A stretch of DNA of 64,000 nt from Sphingomonas endophytica. Its GTDB lineage: Bacteria; Pseudomonadota; Alphaproteobacteria; Sphingomonadales; Sphingomonadaceae. The DNA lies in the NCBI RefSeq assembly GCF_014199415.1, contig NZ_JACIJN010000002.1, forward strand, positions 310,001 through 374,000. Reading direction: 5' to 3'. Numbering within the stretch: the first letter of the stretch is position 1; every line of letters starts with the position of its first letter. The notes beneath the pieces were generated by a model. That model did no database searches. It was not told the DNA's origin and saw nothing but the letters and a program-made list of their open reading frames with translations. A program made the position numbers and the translations under genes. This document shows positions 7,989 through 17,003 of this stretch, piece after piece.

Positions 7989-10211
7989 ATGGCCAGTTCA
8001 GCCGCGCCCGCCTCTAGCAAAGCATCGTCGGCGCTTCAAACCCGCGCCGCGTACGGCAGCGCTTTGATACAGGATGCGCTGGAGCAGCGGCTGGAGGCAG
8101 AACGCGACCAGCTCGTCCTGTGGGTGCCGGTCGCGCTCGGGGCAGGGGCGGCGGCATGGTTCGTGCTGCCCGATCCGCGCGCCTGGGCGGCGTCGCTGTT
8201 GCTCGCGCTGGCGACCGCGCTGGCGGCGCTGGTGGTGGCGCGCGGCGGGCGCGCGCCGGTGCTGGTGGCGGTGCTGTCGCTGGCGGTGGCGATCGGGCTG
8301 GCGCTGACGTGGGCGCGCGCCGAGCGGGTCGCGGCGCCGGTGCTGGCGCGGCCGACGATCGCGTGGGTGACCGGTCGCGTCGAGCAGGTCGAGCCGCTCC
8401 CCGCGCGCCGGCTGACGCGGGTGACGCTGGCGGTGCAGGCGTGGGACGGGGAGGGGAGCGCGCCGGCACGGGTGCGGATCAACCTCGACGCGCGGACCGC
8501 ACCGCCCGGGCTGGCGCGCGGCGCGATGATCCGGGTGCGGGCGCGGCTGATGCCGCCAGCACCACCCGCGGTGCCCGGCGCCTATGATTTCGCGCGAGTG
8601 GCGTGGTTTGCGGGGCTGGGCGCGACCGGGCGCGGCTTTGCGCCGGTTCAGGTCGTGATGCCCGCTGCGGCCGGTGCGACCGACGTGCGCGCGGCGCTCA
8701 CGCGGCATATCGAGGTGCGGCTGGCGGGTAGCGCGGGCGGGATCGCGGCGGCGCTCGCGACCGGCGACACCGGGGCGATCGACGAGACCGATGCCGAGGC
8801 GATGCGGCGAGCCGGGCTGGCGCATCTGCTGTCGGTCAGCGGGTTGCACATCACCGCCGCGGTCGGGCTGGTGATGTGGCTGACGCTGCGGCTGCTCGCG
8901 CTGTCGCCGCGGCTGGCGCTGACCGGGCAACTGCCGTTGATCGCCGCGGCAGCGGGCGCGGTTGCGGCGATCGGCTATACCTGGCTGACCGGCGCACAGG
9001 TGCCGACGATCCGCAGCTGCGTCGCCGCGCTGATGGTGCTGGTGGCGCTGGTGCTGGGGCGTGAGGCGCTGACGTTGCGGCTGGTCGCGGCGGGGGCGGT
9101 GGTGGTGCTGCTGTGCTGGCCCGAGTCGGTGGTGGGGCCGAGCTTCCAGCTGTCGTTCGCGGCGGTGACCGCGATCATCGCCTTTCACGAGCATCCGCGT
9201 GTGCGCTCGTGGTTCGGGGCGCATGAGGAGCCGCGGTGGCGGGCGGTGCTGCGCGGGGCAGCGTCGCTGTTGCTTACCGGGCTGCTCGTCGAACTGACGC
9301 TGATGCCGATCGCCGTCTATCACTTTCATCAGGCTGGGTTTTACGGGGCGGTTGCCAATATCGTCGCCATCCCGCTGACCACCTTCGTGGTGATGCCGGC
9401 GGAGGCGGTGGCGTTGCTGCTCGATCCGGTTGGAGCGGGGGCACCGGCGTGGTGGGTCGCGGATCGGGCGCTGGCGCTTTTACTCTGGATTGCGAGGACG
9501 GTAGCGGCGGCACCGGGGGCGGTGACGGCGCTGCCGGTAATGCCGCTGGCGGCGTTCGGCGCGATGGTGGCGGGCGGGCTGTGGCTGGCGATCTGGCGGA
9601 CGCGATGGCGCTATGCCGGGCTGGTGCCGGTGGCGATCGGGGCGGTGTGGACGATCGCGACGCCGGTGCCGGACCTGATCGTCACCGGCGACGGACGCCA
9701 TCTGGCGCTGCGCGGCGATGACGGCGGCGTGGCGATTTTGCGTGATCGGACAGGGGATTACGTCCGTGACCTGCTCGCCGAGGCGGGCGGGCTGGACGGG
9801 GTACCCGAGCTGTTGAGCGAGACGCGGGGCGCGCGGTGCAATCGCGATCTGTGCTGGATGGTGCGGCGGGTCGATGGGCGCGTCTGGCGGGTGCTGGCGA
9901 CGCGGAGCCTCTATCTGGTGCCGGCCAACGAGCTGATATTGCTGTGTCGTCAGGCGGACGTGGTGGTCAGCGAGCGGCGATTGCCGCGTGGATGCCAAGG
10001 GCGGTGGCTGACGCTCGACCGGGCGACGCTCGCGACGACCGGCGGGGTGCGGGTGACGTTTGCAACCGGGCGGGTGGCGACGGTGCGGACGGCGGGGGAT
10101 GCGCATCCGTGGATGCTCCCCGGAGCGCGGGACGGTGTCGGAAGGTCGCCGATGTTGGCGGGATGGTTGTCGATGTTGCCTGGTATGGACTTGGAAGCGA
10201 AGCGACCGTGA
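7989..10211 (+). CDS. comEC: ComEC/Rec2-family inner-membrane DNA transport protein
   Basis: This 740-residue polytopic membrane protein belongs to the family that moves single-stranded DNA across the inner membrane during natural transformation. An N-terminal membrane region with a DUF4131-like OB segment (about 130-210) precedes the competence core, marked by [15 protein letters not shown] (about 276-290), then many helices to about 545. The C-terminal 190 residues occupy the place of the usual metallo-beta-lactamase domain but have no HxHxDH metal motif, as in many alphaproteobacterial members. The ATG at 7989 is chosen because the longer start at 7950 would run into the divergent gltX start. 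No other competence gene is nearby. Confidence 0.88.
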   Translation: MASSAAPASSKASSALQTRAAYGSALIQDALEQRLEAERDQLVLWVPVALGAGAAAWFVLPDPRAWAASLLLALATALAALVVARGGRAPVLVAVLSLAVAIGLALTWARAERVAAPVLARPTIAWVTGRVEQVEPLPARRLTRVTLAVQAWDGEGSAPARVRINLDARTAPPGLARGAMIRVRARLMPPAPPAVPGAYDFARVAWFAGLGATGRGFAPVQVVMPAAAGATDVRAALTRHIEVRLAGSAGGIAAALATGDTGAIDETDAEAMRRAGLAHLLSVSGLHITAAVGLVMWLTLRLLALSPRLALTGQLPLIAAAAGAVAAIGYTWLTGAQVPTIRSCVAALMVLVALVLGREALTLRLVAAGAVVVLLCWPESVVGPSFQLSFAAVTAIIAFHEHPRVRSWFGAHEEPRWRAVLRGAASLLLTGLLVELTLMPIAVYHFHQAGFYGAVANIVAIPLTTFVVMPAEAVALLLDPVGAGAPAWWVADRALALLLWIARTVAAAPGAVTALPVMPLAAFGAMVAGGLWLAIWRTRWRYAGLVPVAIGAVWTIATPVPDLIVTGDGRHLALRGDDGGVAILRDRTGDYVRDLLAEAGGLDGVPELLSETRGARCNRDLCWMVRRVDGRVWRVLATRSLYLVPANELILLCRQADVVVSERRLPRGCQGRWLTLDRATLATTGGVRVTFATGRVATVRTAGDAHPWMLPGARDGVGRSPMLAGWLSMLPGMDLEAKRP

Positions 10212-10294
10212 CGTTGTCGCTTGAGGTGCTGCGTGGGTCGAGCAATCAGTTGGTGGACCGCGCTAACTCTTTGCCGACGTTCGCCCGACTGGCC

Positions 10295-10310
10295 CCCGGC
10301 GTTCGCCGGG
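10295..10310. terminator. GC hairpin downstream of comEC
   Basis: CCCGGC, a 4-nt loop and GCCGGG form a short stable stem 84 nt after the comEC stop in the convergent comEC/lexA space. There is no T-run, so activity as an intrinsic terminator is inferred. Confidence 0.4.
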
Positions 10311-10391
10311 ATGGGGTGGTATAAGCGTTGCGGACGCTTCGATGTTTGCGAAGGTTGCGCCGGTGCGCTTCGAGATCGAGAAGAAGCCGGG

Positions 10392-10410
10392 CCCCGGGTC
10401 GAGCCCGGGG
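10392..10410. repeat. Single CCCCGGG inverted repeat (dispersed family B)
   Basis: CCCCGGG, five bases (TCGAG) and CCCGGGG form a perfect 7-bp stem just beyond the 3' end of lexA. The motif recurs at 15788, 16968, 21639-21724 and 24177-24261, so it is a dispersed element of this genome. It probably also serves as a terminator between the convergent comEC and lexA. The rest of the 10212-10438 gap shows nothing else. Confidence 0.6.
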
Positions 10411-10438
10411 CGACGGTTTGGGACTGGTTTCCCGCGCC

Positions 10439-11101
10439 TTACGAATAGCGGCGCAGCAGTCCCGCGAGCTTGCCCTGCACGCGGACCTGCGCCGGGGCAT
10501 AGCGTTGCGGGTCGTAGGCGCGGTTGGCGGGGTCGAGGCGGATCATCGCGCCTTCGTGGCGGAAATATTTGAGCGTCGCCTCGCTGTCCTCGATCAGCGC
10601 CACGACGATCTCGCCGTCGCGCGCGACTTCCTGACGGCGGATCAGCGCATAGTCGCCGTCGAAGATGCCGGCCTCGACCATCGAGTCGCCCGCGACTTCC
10701 AGCGCGAAATGCTCGCCAGCGCCGAGCAGCGCGGCGGGCACCGGGAGCATCGTCGAGCCCTCGAACGCCTCGATCGGCACACCCGCCGCGATTCGGCCGT
10801 GCAGCGGGATCTCGACCACGTCGTTGGCGGGTTCGGGCATCGTGCGCTTGACCGAGGGCGGCGCGGGGCGCTTCGCCTCGGGGCCACGCTCGGGGGCCTT
10901 GATGACCTCGAGCGCGCGCGCGCGATTGGGGAGGCGGCGCAGATAGCCACGTTCCTCGAGCGCGCTGATCAGGCGGTGGACGCCCGACTTGCTCTTCAGC
11001 TCCAGCGCGTCCTTCATCTCCTCGAACGAGGGCGAGACGCCCGTATCGGCGAGGCGGTCCTCGATGAAGCAGATCAGCTCGTGCTGCTTGCGCGTCAGCA
11101 T
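10439..11101 (-). CDS. lexA: LexA SOS-response repressor
   Basis: LexA represses DNA-damage genes and cleaves itself when stimulated by RecA filaments. In the 220 residues, an N-terminal winged helix-turn-helix (1-70, starting [16 protein letters not shown]) is followed by the S24 peptidase fold. The cleavage site is Ala106-Gly107 (GRIAAGVP). The catalytic pair is Ser140 (AGDSM) and Lys178 (ATLKYF). The operator array at 11121-11146 directly upstream shows autoregulation. It lies 58 nt downstream of moeA on the same strand and can be transcribed from its own promoter. Length and motifs are typical of alphaproteobacterial LexA. Confidence 0.97.
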   Translation of the reverse strand: MLTRKQHELICFIEDRLADTGVSPSFEEMKDALELKSKSGVHRLISALEERGYLRRLPNRARALEVIKAPERGPEAKRPAPPSVKRTMPEPANDVVEIPLHGRIAAGVPIEAFEGSTMLPVPAALLGAGEHFALEVAGDSMVEAGIFDGDYALIRRQEVARDGEIVVALIEDSEATLKYFRHEGAMIRLDPANRAYDPQRYAPAQVRVQGKLAGLLRRYS

Positions 11102-11120
11102 GTCCCGGCGCCTTCCTAGT

Positions 11121-11146
11121 GAACGGAGTGCGAACCTTTATGGAAC
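11121..11146 (-). promoter_or_regulatory. LexA operator: three GAAC half-sites in tandem
   Basis: On the + strand GAAC occurs at 11121, 11132 and 11143, each exactly 11 bp apart, giving two overlapping GAAC-N7-GAAC boxes (GTTC-N7-GTTC on the lexA strand). This is the established alphaproteobacterial SOS-box consensus. The array ends 20 nt upstream of the lexA start, which places it over the promoter or early leader. The shared middle half-site is unusual. Confidence 0.85.
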
Positions 11147-11159
11147 ATAGCGCTGTCCG

Positions 11160-12335
11160 TCAAGCGATCATCAGGATTTCCGCCGAGTCGCCCGCGTGTG
11201 CCGGCGGGGCGTGCGGATCGCGGACGATCAGGCAGGTCGAGCGCGCCAGCGTGCGCAGCATCGAGCTGTCCTGAATGGTCGAAGCGAAGGCGCGACCGTC
11301 GCGCAGTTCGGCGCGGAGGTAATCGGTCCGCTCGTTGTTCGCGGGCATATCCTCGCCGAGCAAGGCCCGGGAAACGGGCGGGAACGGGTCGCTCGCGCCG
11401 GCGAGATGCGCGACGAGCGGGCGCACGAACAGCAAAGCAGTGACGAACGCCGATACCGGATTGCCGGGCAGCCCGACGACCGCCATGTCGCCGCGCCGAC
11501 CGGCGAGCATCGGCTTGCCGGGGCGCAGCGCGATTCGCCAAAAATCGAGCGTCGTGCCGGCCGCGAGCAGCGCGGGGCGGACGAGATCGTGATCGCCGAC
11601 CGACGCGCCGCCGGTGGTGACGAGGATATCGGCGTCGACGGTGGCGAAGGCGTCGGTCAGCCGGTCGAGCCGGTCGGGGAGGATGCCGAGGTCGACGATC
11701 TCGACGCCGGTGCCCGCGAGCAAGGCGCGGAGCAACAGGCGGTTCGATTCGGGAAGCGCGTCGCCGGGGGTGCCGGGCTCGACCAGCTCGTCGCCGGTCG
11801 CGGCGAGCGCGACGCGAACCGGGCGCGCGACCTTGATCTTTGCGACCCCGCCGGTCGCGGCGACCGCGAGCCGCGCCGGGGTAAGCCGTTGACCTTGTTC
11901 GACGAGCACGTCGCCCTCGGCGAAGTCGAGCCCGCGGCGGCGGACGTTGCGGCCGGCGTGCGCCGGGCCTTCGCCGTCGAGCGTGAGCGCGTCGCCGTCG
12001 CGTGCGGCCTCTTCCTGCACGAGCACGGTGTCCGCGCCCGCAGGCATCGCGGCGCCGGTGAAGATGCGGATCGCCTCGCCCGCGCCGACCATGCTCGAAA
12101 ACGGCGCGCCGGCCGCGCTTTCGCCGATCACGCGCAGCGGGCCGGGCAGGTCGGCGAAGCGCAGCGCATAGCCGTCCATCGCCGACAGGTCAGCGGATGG
12201 CTGGGTGCGGCGGGCGATGACGGGGGCGGTGGCCCAGCGGCCAAGTGCCTGATCGAGCGGCACTTCCATCGATTCGACCGGGCGGCCGAGCGCGAGCACG
12301 CGCGCCTGCGCCTCGGCGACCGGGAGCAGGGTCAC
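11160..12335 (-). CDS. moeA: Molybdopterin molybdotransferase
   Basis: MoeA inserts molybdate into adenylated molybdopterin, the last step of molybdenum-cofactor synthesis. The 391 residues show the family signatures: the N-terminal SAMDGYALR segment (about 51-59), a MoeA N-terminal/linker region, then the MogA-like domain with [13 protein letters not shown] (about 238-250), followed by [10 protein letters not shown] (about 285) and the C-terminal MoeA domain IV. Its start overlaps the moaC stop by 4 nt (ATGA-type), so moaC and moeA form an operon that continues from trpC. Confidence 0.95.
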   Translation of the reverse strand: MTLLPVAEAQARVLALGRPVESMEVPLDQALGRWATAPVIARRTQPSADLSAMDGYALRFADLPGPLRVIGESAAGAPFSSMVGAGEAIRIFTGAAMPAGADTVLVQEEAARDGDALTLDGEGPAHAGRNVRRRGLDFAEGDVLVEQGQRLTPARLAVAATGGVAKIKVARPVRVALAATGDELVEPGTPGDALPESNRLLLRALLAGTGVEIVDLGILPDRLDRLTDAFATVDADILVTTGGASVGDHDLVRPALLAAGTTLDFWRIALRPGKPMLAGRRGDMAVVGLPGNPVSAFVTALLFVRPLVAHLAGASDPFPPVSRALLGEDMPANNERTDYLRAELRDGRAFASTIQDSSMLRTLARSTCLIVRDPHAPPAHAGDSAEILMIA

Positions 12336-12802
12336 GCCGCGCGCCAGTCGCCGGAGCGGCCGCCGCGCTTTTCGAGCAGGCGGATGTCCTTGATCGTCAT
12401 GGCTTTGTCGATCGCCTTCGCCATGTCGTAGACGGTCAGCAAAGCGGTGGAGACGGCGGTCAGCGCCTCCATCTCGACACCGGTCTTGCCGTCGGTCGCG
12501 ACAGTCGCGGTGGCGGTGATGCCGTCCGCGACCGGTTCAAGATCGAGCGATACGCGCGTGATCGGGAGCGGATGGCACAAGGGAATGAGGTCGCTGGTGC
12601 GCTTGGCGGCCATGATCCCGGCAACGCGGGCGACCGCGAGGACGTCGCCCTTCTTAACCGCGCCGTCGCGGATCGCGGTCAGTGCCGTGGCGGACATCGT
12701 GATCGTGCCGGTCGCAATCGCCTCGCGGCGGGTGACCGCCTTGTCGCCGACATCGACCATGTGCGCGGCGCCGTCGGCGTCGAGATGGGTCAGCGTCGTC
12801 AC
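12332..12802 (-). CDS. moaC: Cyclic pyranopterin monophosphate synthase
   Basis: MoaC makes cyclic pyranopterin monophosphate from the MoaA product in molybdenum-cofactor synthesis. The 156 residues carry [14 protein letters not shown] (about 11-24), IPLCHPLPI and [11 protein letters not shown], and [16 protein letters not shown] near the C-terminus, all family hallmarks. I chose the GTG at 12802, one base after the trpC stop; an upstream ATG at 12838 would lie inside trpC and add 12 residues absent from the family. It is co-transcribed with trpC upstream and moeA downstream. Confidence 0.94.
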   Translation of the reverse strand: MTTLTHLDADGAAHMVDVGDKAVTRREAIATGTITMSATALTAIRDGAVKKGDVLAVARVAGIMAAKRTSDLIPLCHPLPITRVSLDLEPVADGITATATVATDGKTGVEMEALTAVSTALLTVYDMAKAIDKAMTIKDIRLLEKRGGRSGDWRAA

Positions 12803-12803
12803 C

Positions 12804-13589
12804 CTAGCCGACCATCGCGCGCGTCGCGGCGGCGACATCGGCGTGGCGCATCAGCGCTTCGCCGATCAGGAAGCAATGCACGTCATGCGCGGCGAGTTCG
12901 TCGAGGTCGGTGCGGGCCGTGAGGCCGCTTTCGGCGACGAAGGTGCAGCCGGGGGGCGCGTGTGCGACCAGATCGTAGGTGAGGCGGAAGTCGACCGCGA
13001 AGGTGCGCAGGTCGCGGTTGTTGACGCCGATCAGCCGCGACTTCAGCCGCCCCGCGCGTTCCATCTCGGCGGCGTCGTGGACCTCGACGAGCACGTCGAG
13101 CCCCTGTTCGATCGCGGCGGCCTCGCACTCGGCCATACAGGCGTCGTCGATCGCGGCGGCGATCAGCAGGATCGCGTCGGCGCCGATGCTACGCGCCTCG
13201 ACGACCTGCCACGGATCGACGGTGAAATCCTTGCGGAGCACCGGCAGGTCGCAGGCGGCGCGCGCGGCGATCAGATAATCCTCATGCCCCTGGAAATATG
13301 GCGCGTCGGTGAGCACCGACAGGCAGGTCGCGCCGCCCTCGGCATAGGCGCGGGCGTGGGCGGGCGGGTCGAAGTCGGCGCGGATCAGCCCCTTGGACGG
13401 GCTGGCCTTCTTGATCTCGGCAATCAGCGCGTGGCGGCCGGCGGCGACGGTCGCGTCGAGCGCGGCGCGGAAGCCGCGCGGGGCGCTCTGCGCGGCGGCG
13501 CGCGCGGTGAGGTCGGCGAGCGAGGTGGTGGCCTTACGCGCGGCGACCTCGCCGCGCTTGGTGGCGCAAATGTCGGCGAGGATGGTCAT
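12804..13589 (-). CDS. trpC: Indole-3-glycerol phosphate synthase
   Basis: TrpC converts carboxyphenylamino-deoxyribulose phosphate to indole-3-glycerol phosphate in tryptophan synthesis. The 261-residue single TIM barrel shows [16 protein letters not shown] (about 54-69, catalytic Lys), [13 protein letters not shown] (about 117), [16 protein letters not shown] and AESGLT, the classical sequence of active-site strands. There is no fused TrpF domain, unlike in E. coli. Its ATG overlaps the trpD stop by 4 nt, and moaC starts 1 nt after its stop. Confidence 0.97.
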   Translation of the reverse strand: MTILADICATKRGEVAARKATTSLADLTARAAAQSAPRGFRAALDATVAAGRHALIAEIKKASPSKGLIRADFDPPAHARAYAEGGATCLSVLTDAPYFQGHEDYLIAARAACDLPVLRKDFTVDPWQVVEARSIGADAILLIAAAIDDACMAECEAAAIEQGLDVLVEVHDAAEMERAGRLKSRLIGVNNRDLRTFAVDFRLTYDLVAHAPPGCTFVAESGLTARTDLDELAAHDVHCFLIGEALMRHADVAAATRAMVG

Positions 13590-14581
13590 GACCAGGCGAT
13601 CCAGCGATCGAGGAGCGTGTTGGCGTGGCCGGCGTCGATCGCCTCGGCCGCCTGCGCCGCGGCGGCGCGCAGGTCGGTCTGGCGGCCGGCGAGCACCAGC
13701 GCCGCGGCGGCGTTGAGCAGCACGGCGTCGCGATACGCGCCATGCTCGCCGGTCAGCAGGCGGCGGAGCGCGGCGGCGTTATAGGCCGGATCTCCGCCGC
13801 GGATCGCGATCGTCGGATGGCGCGCGACCCCGGCATCCTCGGGAACGATCCGTGCGGGTAGCGGGACCGCGCCGACCGTGACGACGCGCGTCGGGCCGGC
13901 CCCGGAGATTTCGTCGAGCCCTTCCTCGCCCGCGACCACCGCGGCGGCGTCGCTGCCGAGCTGGTCCAGCGCCTCGGCATAGATCGGCGCATAATCGGGG
14001 CGCGCGATGCCGATCAGCTGGCGCGTGACATGCGCCGGATTGGCGAGCGGTCCCATGAGGTTGAAGATCGTCCGCCGCCCGATCTTCCGCCGGATCGGGG
14101 TGATGCGGCGCATCGCCGGATGATGGTTGGCGGCGAACAGGAAGCAGATGCCGAGCTCGCGCAGCGTCGCCTCGGCCTGTGCCCCTGCGCGCTCCATGTC
14201 GAGCCCGAGCATCTCCAGCGTGTCGGCGGCGCCGGCCTTGGACGAGGCGGCGCGGTTGCCGTGCTTGGCGACCGGCACGCCACAGGCGGCGACGACGAGG
14301 CTGACCGCGGTCGAGACGTTGAGCGTGTGCTGGCCATCGCCGCCGGTGCCGCAGACGTCGATCGCGTCGGCGGGCGCGGCGATCGGGATCAGCCGCTGAC
14401 GCAAGGCGCGCGCGGCTTCGGCGATCTCGATGCTGGTCTCGCCGCGCTCGGCGAGGCGGATCAGGAAGTCGGCGACCGCGTCCTCGCTGGTCTTCGCGTC
14501 GAGGATGTCGGCGAACGCCTGCGCCGCCGACTCGCGCGCGAGCGGCGACGACGGATCGGGCAGCAACGCCACGCTCGTCAC
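13586..14581 (-). CDS. trpD: Anthranilate phosphoribosyltransferase
   Basis: TrpD transfers phosphoribose from PRPP to anthranilate. The 331 residues include the PRPP-binding glycine-rich stretch [17 protein letters not shown] (about 81-97), [15 protein letters not shown] (about 113) and [15 protein letters not shown] (about 170), all diagnostic. It is not fused to the TrpG amidotransferase. The gene overlaps trpG upstream and trpC downstream by 4 nt each, a tightly coupled trpGDC operon. Confidence 0.97.
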   Translation of the reverse strand: MTSVALLPDPSSPLARESAAQAFADILDAKTSEDAVADFLIRLAERGETSIEIAEAARALRQRLIPIAAPADAIDVCGTGGDGQHTLNVSTAVSLVVAACGVPVAKHGNRAASSKAGAADTLEMLGLDMERAGAQAEATLRELGICFLFAANHHPAMRRITPIRRKIGRRTIFNLMGPLANPAHVTRQLIGIARPDYAPIYAEALDQLGSDAAAVVAGEEGLDEISGAGPTRVVTVGAVPLPARIVPEDAGVARHPTIAIRGGDPAYNAAALRRLLTGEHGAYRDAVLLNAAAALVLAGRQTDLRAAAAQAAEAIDAGHANTLLDRWIAWS

Positions 14582-15168
14582 GCGGCGATCCGCCCCGCAT
14601 GGTTGACGCCGGCGAGTCGCAGGAAATTGGCGATCAGCTCGTGGCCGTGCTCGGTGGCGATGCTTTCCGGGTGGAATTGCACGCCGTGGATCGGCAGCTC
14701 GCGGTGGCGCAGCCCCATCACCGACGCGTCGCCGGCCGTGGCGTTGACGACGAGGCTGTCGGGCACGTCGGTGACGATCAGCGAGTGATAGCGTGTCGCG
14801 GTGAACGGCGCGGGCAGCCCGGCGAACACGCCGGTGCCGTCATGCTCGACCGGGCAGGTCTTGCCGTGCATCAGCCCGCCGCGCACGACCTTGCCGCCGA
14901 AATGCTGGCCGATCGCCTGATGGCCGAGGCAGACGCCGAACAGCGGGCGGCGCGCCTCCGCACAGGCGGCGACGAGGTCGAGGCTGACCCCCGCTTCGTT
15001 GGGGGTGCAGGGGCCGGGCGAGATCAGGATCGCCTGCGCGCCGCTCGCCAGCGCCTCGGCGGCGGTGAGCGCGTCGTTGCGGACCACACGGACCTCCGCG
15101 CCCAGCTCCATGACGTAATGGACCAGGTTCCACGTAAAGCTGTCGTAATTGTCGACCACCAGGATCAT
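14578..15168 (-). CDS. trpG: Anthranilate synthase component II (glutamine amidotransferase)
   Basis: TrpG supplies ammonia from glutamine to TrpE for anthranilate formation and may also serve PabB. The 196 residues start at [16 protein letters not shown]. The class I amidotransferase triad is visible: the nucleophile Cys in [12 protein letters not shown] (near 81) and His/Glu in [14 protein letters not shown] (near 171). The start at 15168 is chosen because family members begin exactly here; the open frame extends upstream without family-like sequence. TrpE is 1.8 kb upstream, separated by two opposite-strand genes. Confidence 0.96.
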   Translation of the reverse strand: MILVVDNYDSFTWNLVHYVMELGAEVRVVRNDALTAAEALASGAQAILISPGPCTPNEAGVSLDLVAACAEARRPLFGVCLGHQAIGQHFGGKVVRGGLMHGKTCPVEHDGTGVFAGLPAPFTATRYHSLIVTDVPDSLVVNATAGDASVMGLRHRELPIHGVQFHPESIATEHGHELIANFLRLAGVNHAGRIAA

Positions 15169-15326
15169 CGGTCCGCCATAGCCGATGCGTCGCCGACCGC
15201 AACCGCCCAGCGCCTCCGCGCGCCGCAGGAATGTTGCACGGGCGCAAAGATTCGTCATGGCAGGGCAAAGCGCGGGGCGGAGAAAAAGCGCCGCCCTGCG
15301 CGTTCGCGGGACCAAGGAGAAAGACG

Positions 15327-15764
15327 ATGCGCCATCCGATGATCGCTCTGCTGAGTGCCGCGATGCTGGTGTTGCCGACCGGGGCCATGGCGCAGGTCGA
15401 ACCGGCGGGCGATACCGGGCGCGCGCCGCAGCGGGTGCGCAGCGTGACGCTGGAGGGCGACGAGAAATGTCCGGTCGCGCAGGGCGACGAAGTGGTGGTG
15501 TGCAGCCGCCTCAATCCCGACGAGCAATTTCGTATTCCCAAGCCACTGCGCGACAGCGCCGAGCCGGCGGCGAAGAACCAGGCGTGGACCAACCGCGTCG
15601 CGACCGCCGATCAGGTGAGCCGGGTCGCGGGCGGTTTGCCGGATACGTGCTCGCCGGTCGGGTCGGGCGGACAGACCGGCTGTGCGCTGGCGATCAATCG
15701 CGCATGGGCGGCGGAGCGGCGCGCCGCGGAGAAGAACGACTCGATGATCCCCGGCGGACGGTGA
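15327..15764 (+). CDS. Secreted protein of unknown function
   Basis: This protein has 145 residues. The start at 15327 follows a strong AAGGAG site with 7 nt spacing. Residues 1-22 form a signal peptide ([17 protein letters not shown], cleavage likely after AMA). The mature part has four Cys, including [17 protein letters not shown] and [17 protein letters not shown], which could form two disulfides in the periplasm. Ala/Arg/Lys-rich helix follows. It sits with the nitronate monooxygenase gene between trpE and trpG on the opposite strand. I do not recognise the family. Confidence 0.75.
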   Translation: MRHPMIALLSAAMLVLPTGAMAQVEPAGDTGRAPQRVRSVTLEGDEKCPVAQGDEVVVCSRLNPDEQFRIPKPLRDSAEPAAKNQAWTNRVATADQVSRVAGGLPDTCSPVGSGGQTGCALAINRAWAAERRAAEKNDSMIPGGR

Positions 15765-15787
15765 GGGGGCGTTTTCCCGCGCGGTCG

Positions 15788-15806
15788 CCCCGGACCTGAT
15801 CCGGGG
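15788..15806. repeat. CCCCGGA inverted repeat (dispersed family B)
   Basis: CCCCGGA, five bases and TCCGGGG form a perfect 7-bp stem 24 nt after the stop of the secreted-protein gene. It is a single half of the composite element seen at 21639 and 24177, and a plausible terminator. Confidence 0.6.
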
Positions 15807-15886
15807 TTCCGCTTTTCCCCAGCGGTCAGAGCGACCAGTGGGAGTTCCGATGACGAAGATGGTGTCGATCCTTCGGGGCGTTCGGC

Positions 15887-16945
15887 ATGTCGTTTGTTGA
15901 TCGGCTGAAACTCGATCTGCCCGTGGTTCAGGCGCCGATGGCGGGGGTCTCCACTCCGCTGCTGGCGGCGTGCGTGTCCGAGGCGGGCGGGCTCGGCTCG
16001 ATCGGGGTCGGCGCGGTCGATGCCGGGGCGGCGCAGGCGATGATCGCGGAGCTGCGGCAACGCACCCGCCGGCCGTTCAACGTCAACCTGTTCGTCCACC
16101 AGCCGGCGACTCCCGACCCGGCGCGCGAGGCGGCGTGGCTGGCGTGGCTCGCGCCGCTCTTCGCGGAATTCGGTGCGTCCCCGCCGACCGCGTTGCGGGA
16201 GATATACAAGAGCTTCGCCGACGATCCACACATGCTGGCAATGCTGCTCGAGGTCGCGCCGCCGGTGGTGAGCTTTCACTTCGGCTTGCCCGGCAGGGAC
16301 GTGATCGAGGCGCTGCGGGCGCGCGGCGTCTATACGATGGCGACCGCCACCAGTCTCGACGAGGCGCGGCGGATCGCGGCGGCAGGGATCGATGCGGTCG
16401 TGGCACAGGGCATCGAGGCGGGCGGGCATCGCGGCGTGTTCGATCCCGAGGCACCGGACGATGCGCTGGGGACGGTCGCGCTGACGCGGTTACTGGTGCG
16501 CGCGACATCGCTGCCGGTGGTCGCGGCGGGCGGGATCATGGACGGTGCGGGGATTGCCGCCGCGCTCGATCTGGGCGCGGTCGCGGCGCAGCTCGGGACG
16601 GCGTTCATCGCCTGCCCCGAGTCGACGGCGAGCGACGCTTATCGGGCGGCGCTGGCGGGGGAGGGCGGCTATCATACCGTTCTCACCTCGCTGATCTCGG
16701 GACGGCCGGCGCGGGCGCTCGCCAATCGCTTCACCGCGCTGGGCGAGCAGCGCTCCGGGTGCCGCCCGCCCGATTATCCGATCGCCTATGACGCGGGGAA
16801 GGCGCTCCATGCCGCCGCGGTGGCGAAGGGCGAGCATGGCTTCGGCGCATATTGGGCGGGGCAGGGCGCGCCGCTGGCGCGGGCGATGCCGGCGGCGGCG
16901 CTTGTCCGCACGCTCGGCGAGGAACTGGCAGCCAGTCGGCGGTGA
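15887..16945 (+). CDS. Nitronate monooxygenase-type FMN oxidoreductase
   Basis: Members of this family oxidise alkyl nitronates (such as propionate-3-nitronate) or act as related FMN-dependent enoyl reductases. The 352-residue TIM barrel shows LPVVQAPMAGVSTPLLAA (about 11-28), the glycine segment GGLGSIGVG, VVAQGIEAGGHRG (about 172, FMN-phosphate/active region) and VVAAGGIMDGAGIAAAL followed by GAVAAQLGTAFIACPES. It is a rightward gene inside the leftward trp cluster, bracketed by family B repeats at 15788 and 16968. The exact substrate cannot be told from sequence. Confidence 0.88.
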   Translation: MSFVDRLKLDLPVVQAPMAGVSTPLLAACVSEAGGLGSIGVGAVDAGAAQAMIAELRQRTRRPFNVNLFVHQPATPDPAREAAWLAWLAPLFAEFGASPPTALREIYKSFADDPHMLAMLLEVAPPVVSFHFGLPGRDVIEALRARGVYTMATATSLDEARRIAAAGIDAVVAQGIEAGGHRGVFDPEAPDDALGTVALTRLLVRATSLPVVAAGGIMDGAGIAAALDLGAVAAQLGTAFIACPESTASDAYRAALAGEGGYHTVLTSLISGRPARALANRFTALGEQRSGCRPPDYPIAYDAGKALHAAAVAKGEHGFGAYWAGQGAPLARAMPAAALVRTLGEELAASRR

Positions 16946-16967
16946 TGTCGGGCAGGACGAAGCGGGG

Positions 16968-16986
16968 TCCCGGGTCAAGCCCGGGA
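16968..16986. repeat. TCCCGGG inverted repeat (dispersed family B)
   Basis: TCCCGGG, five bases (TCAAG) and CCCGGGA form a stem in the 58-nt space between the convergent nitronate monooxygenase and trpE stops. It is likely a bidirectional terminator and is the same dispersed family as 10392 and 15788. Confidence 0.6.
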
Positions 16987-17003
16987 TGACGTAGCGCGTC
17001 GGT

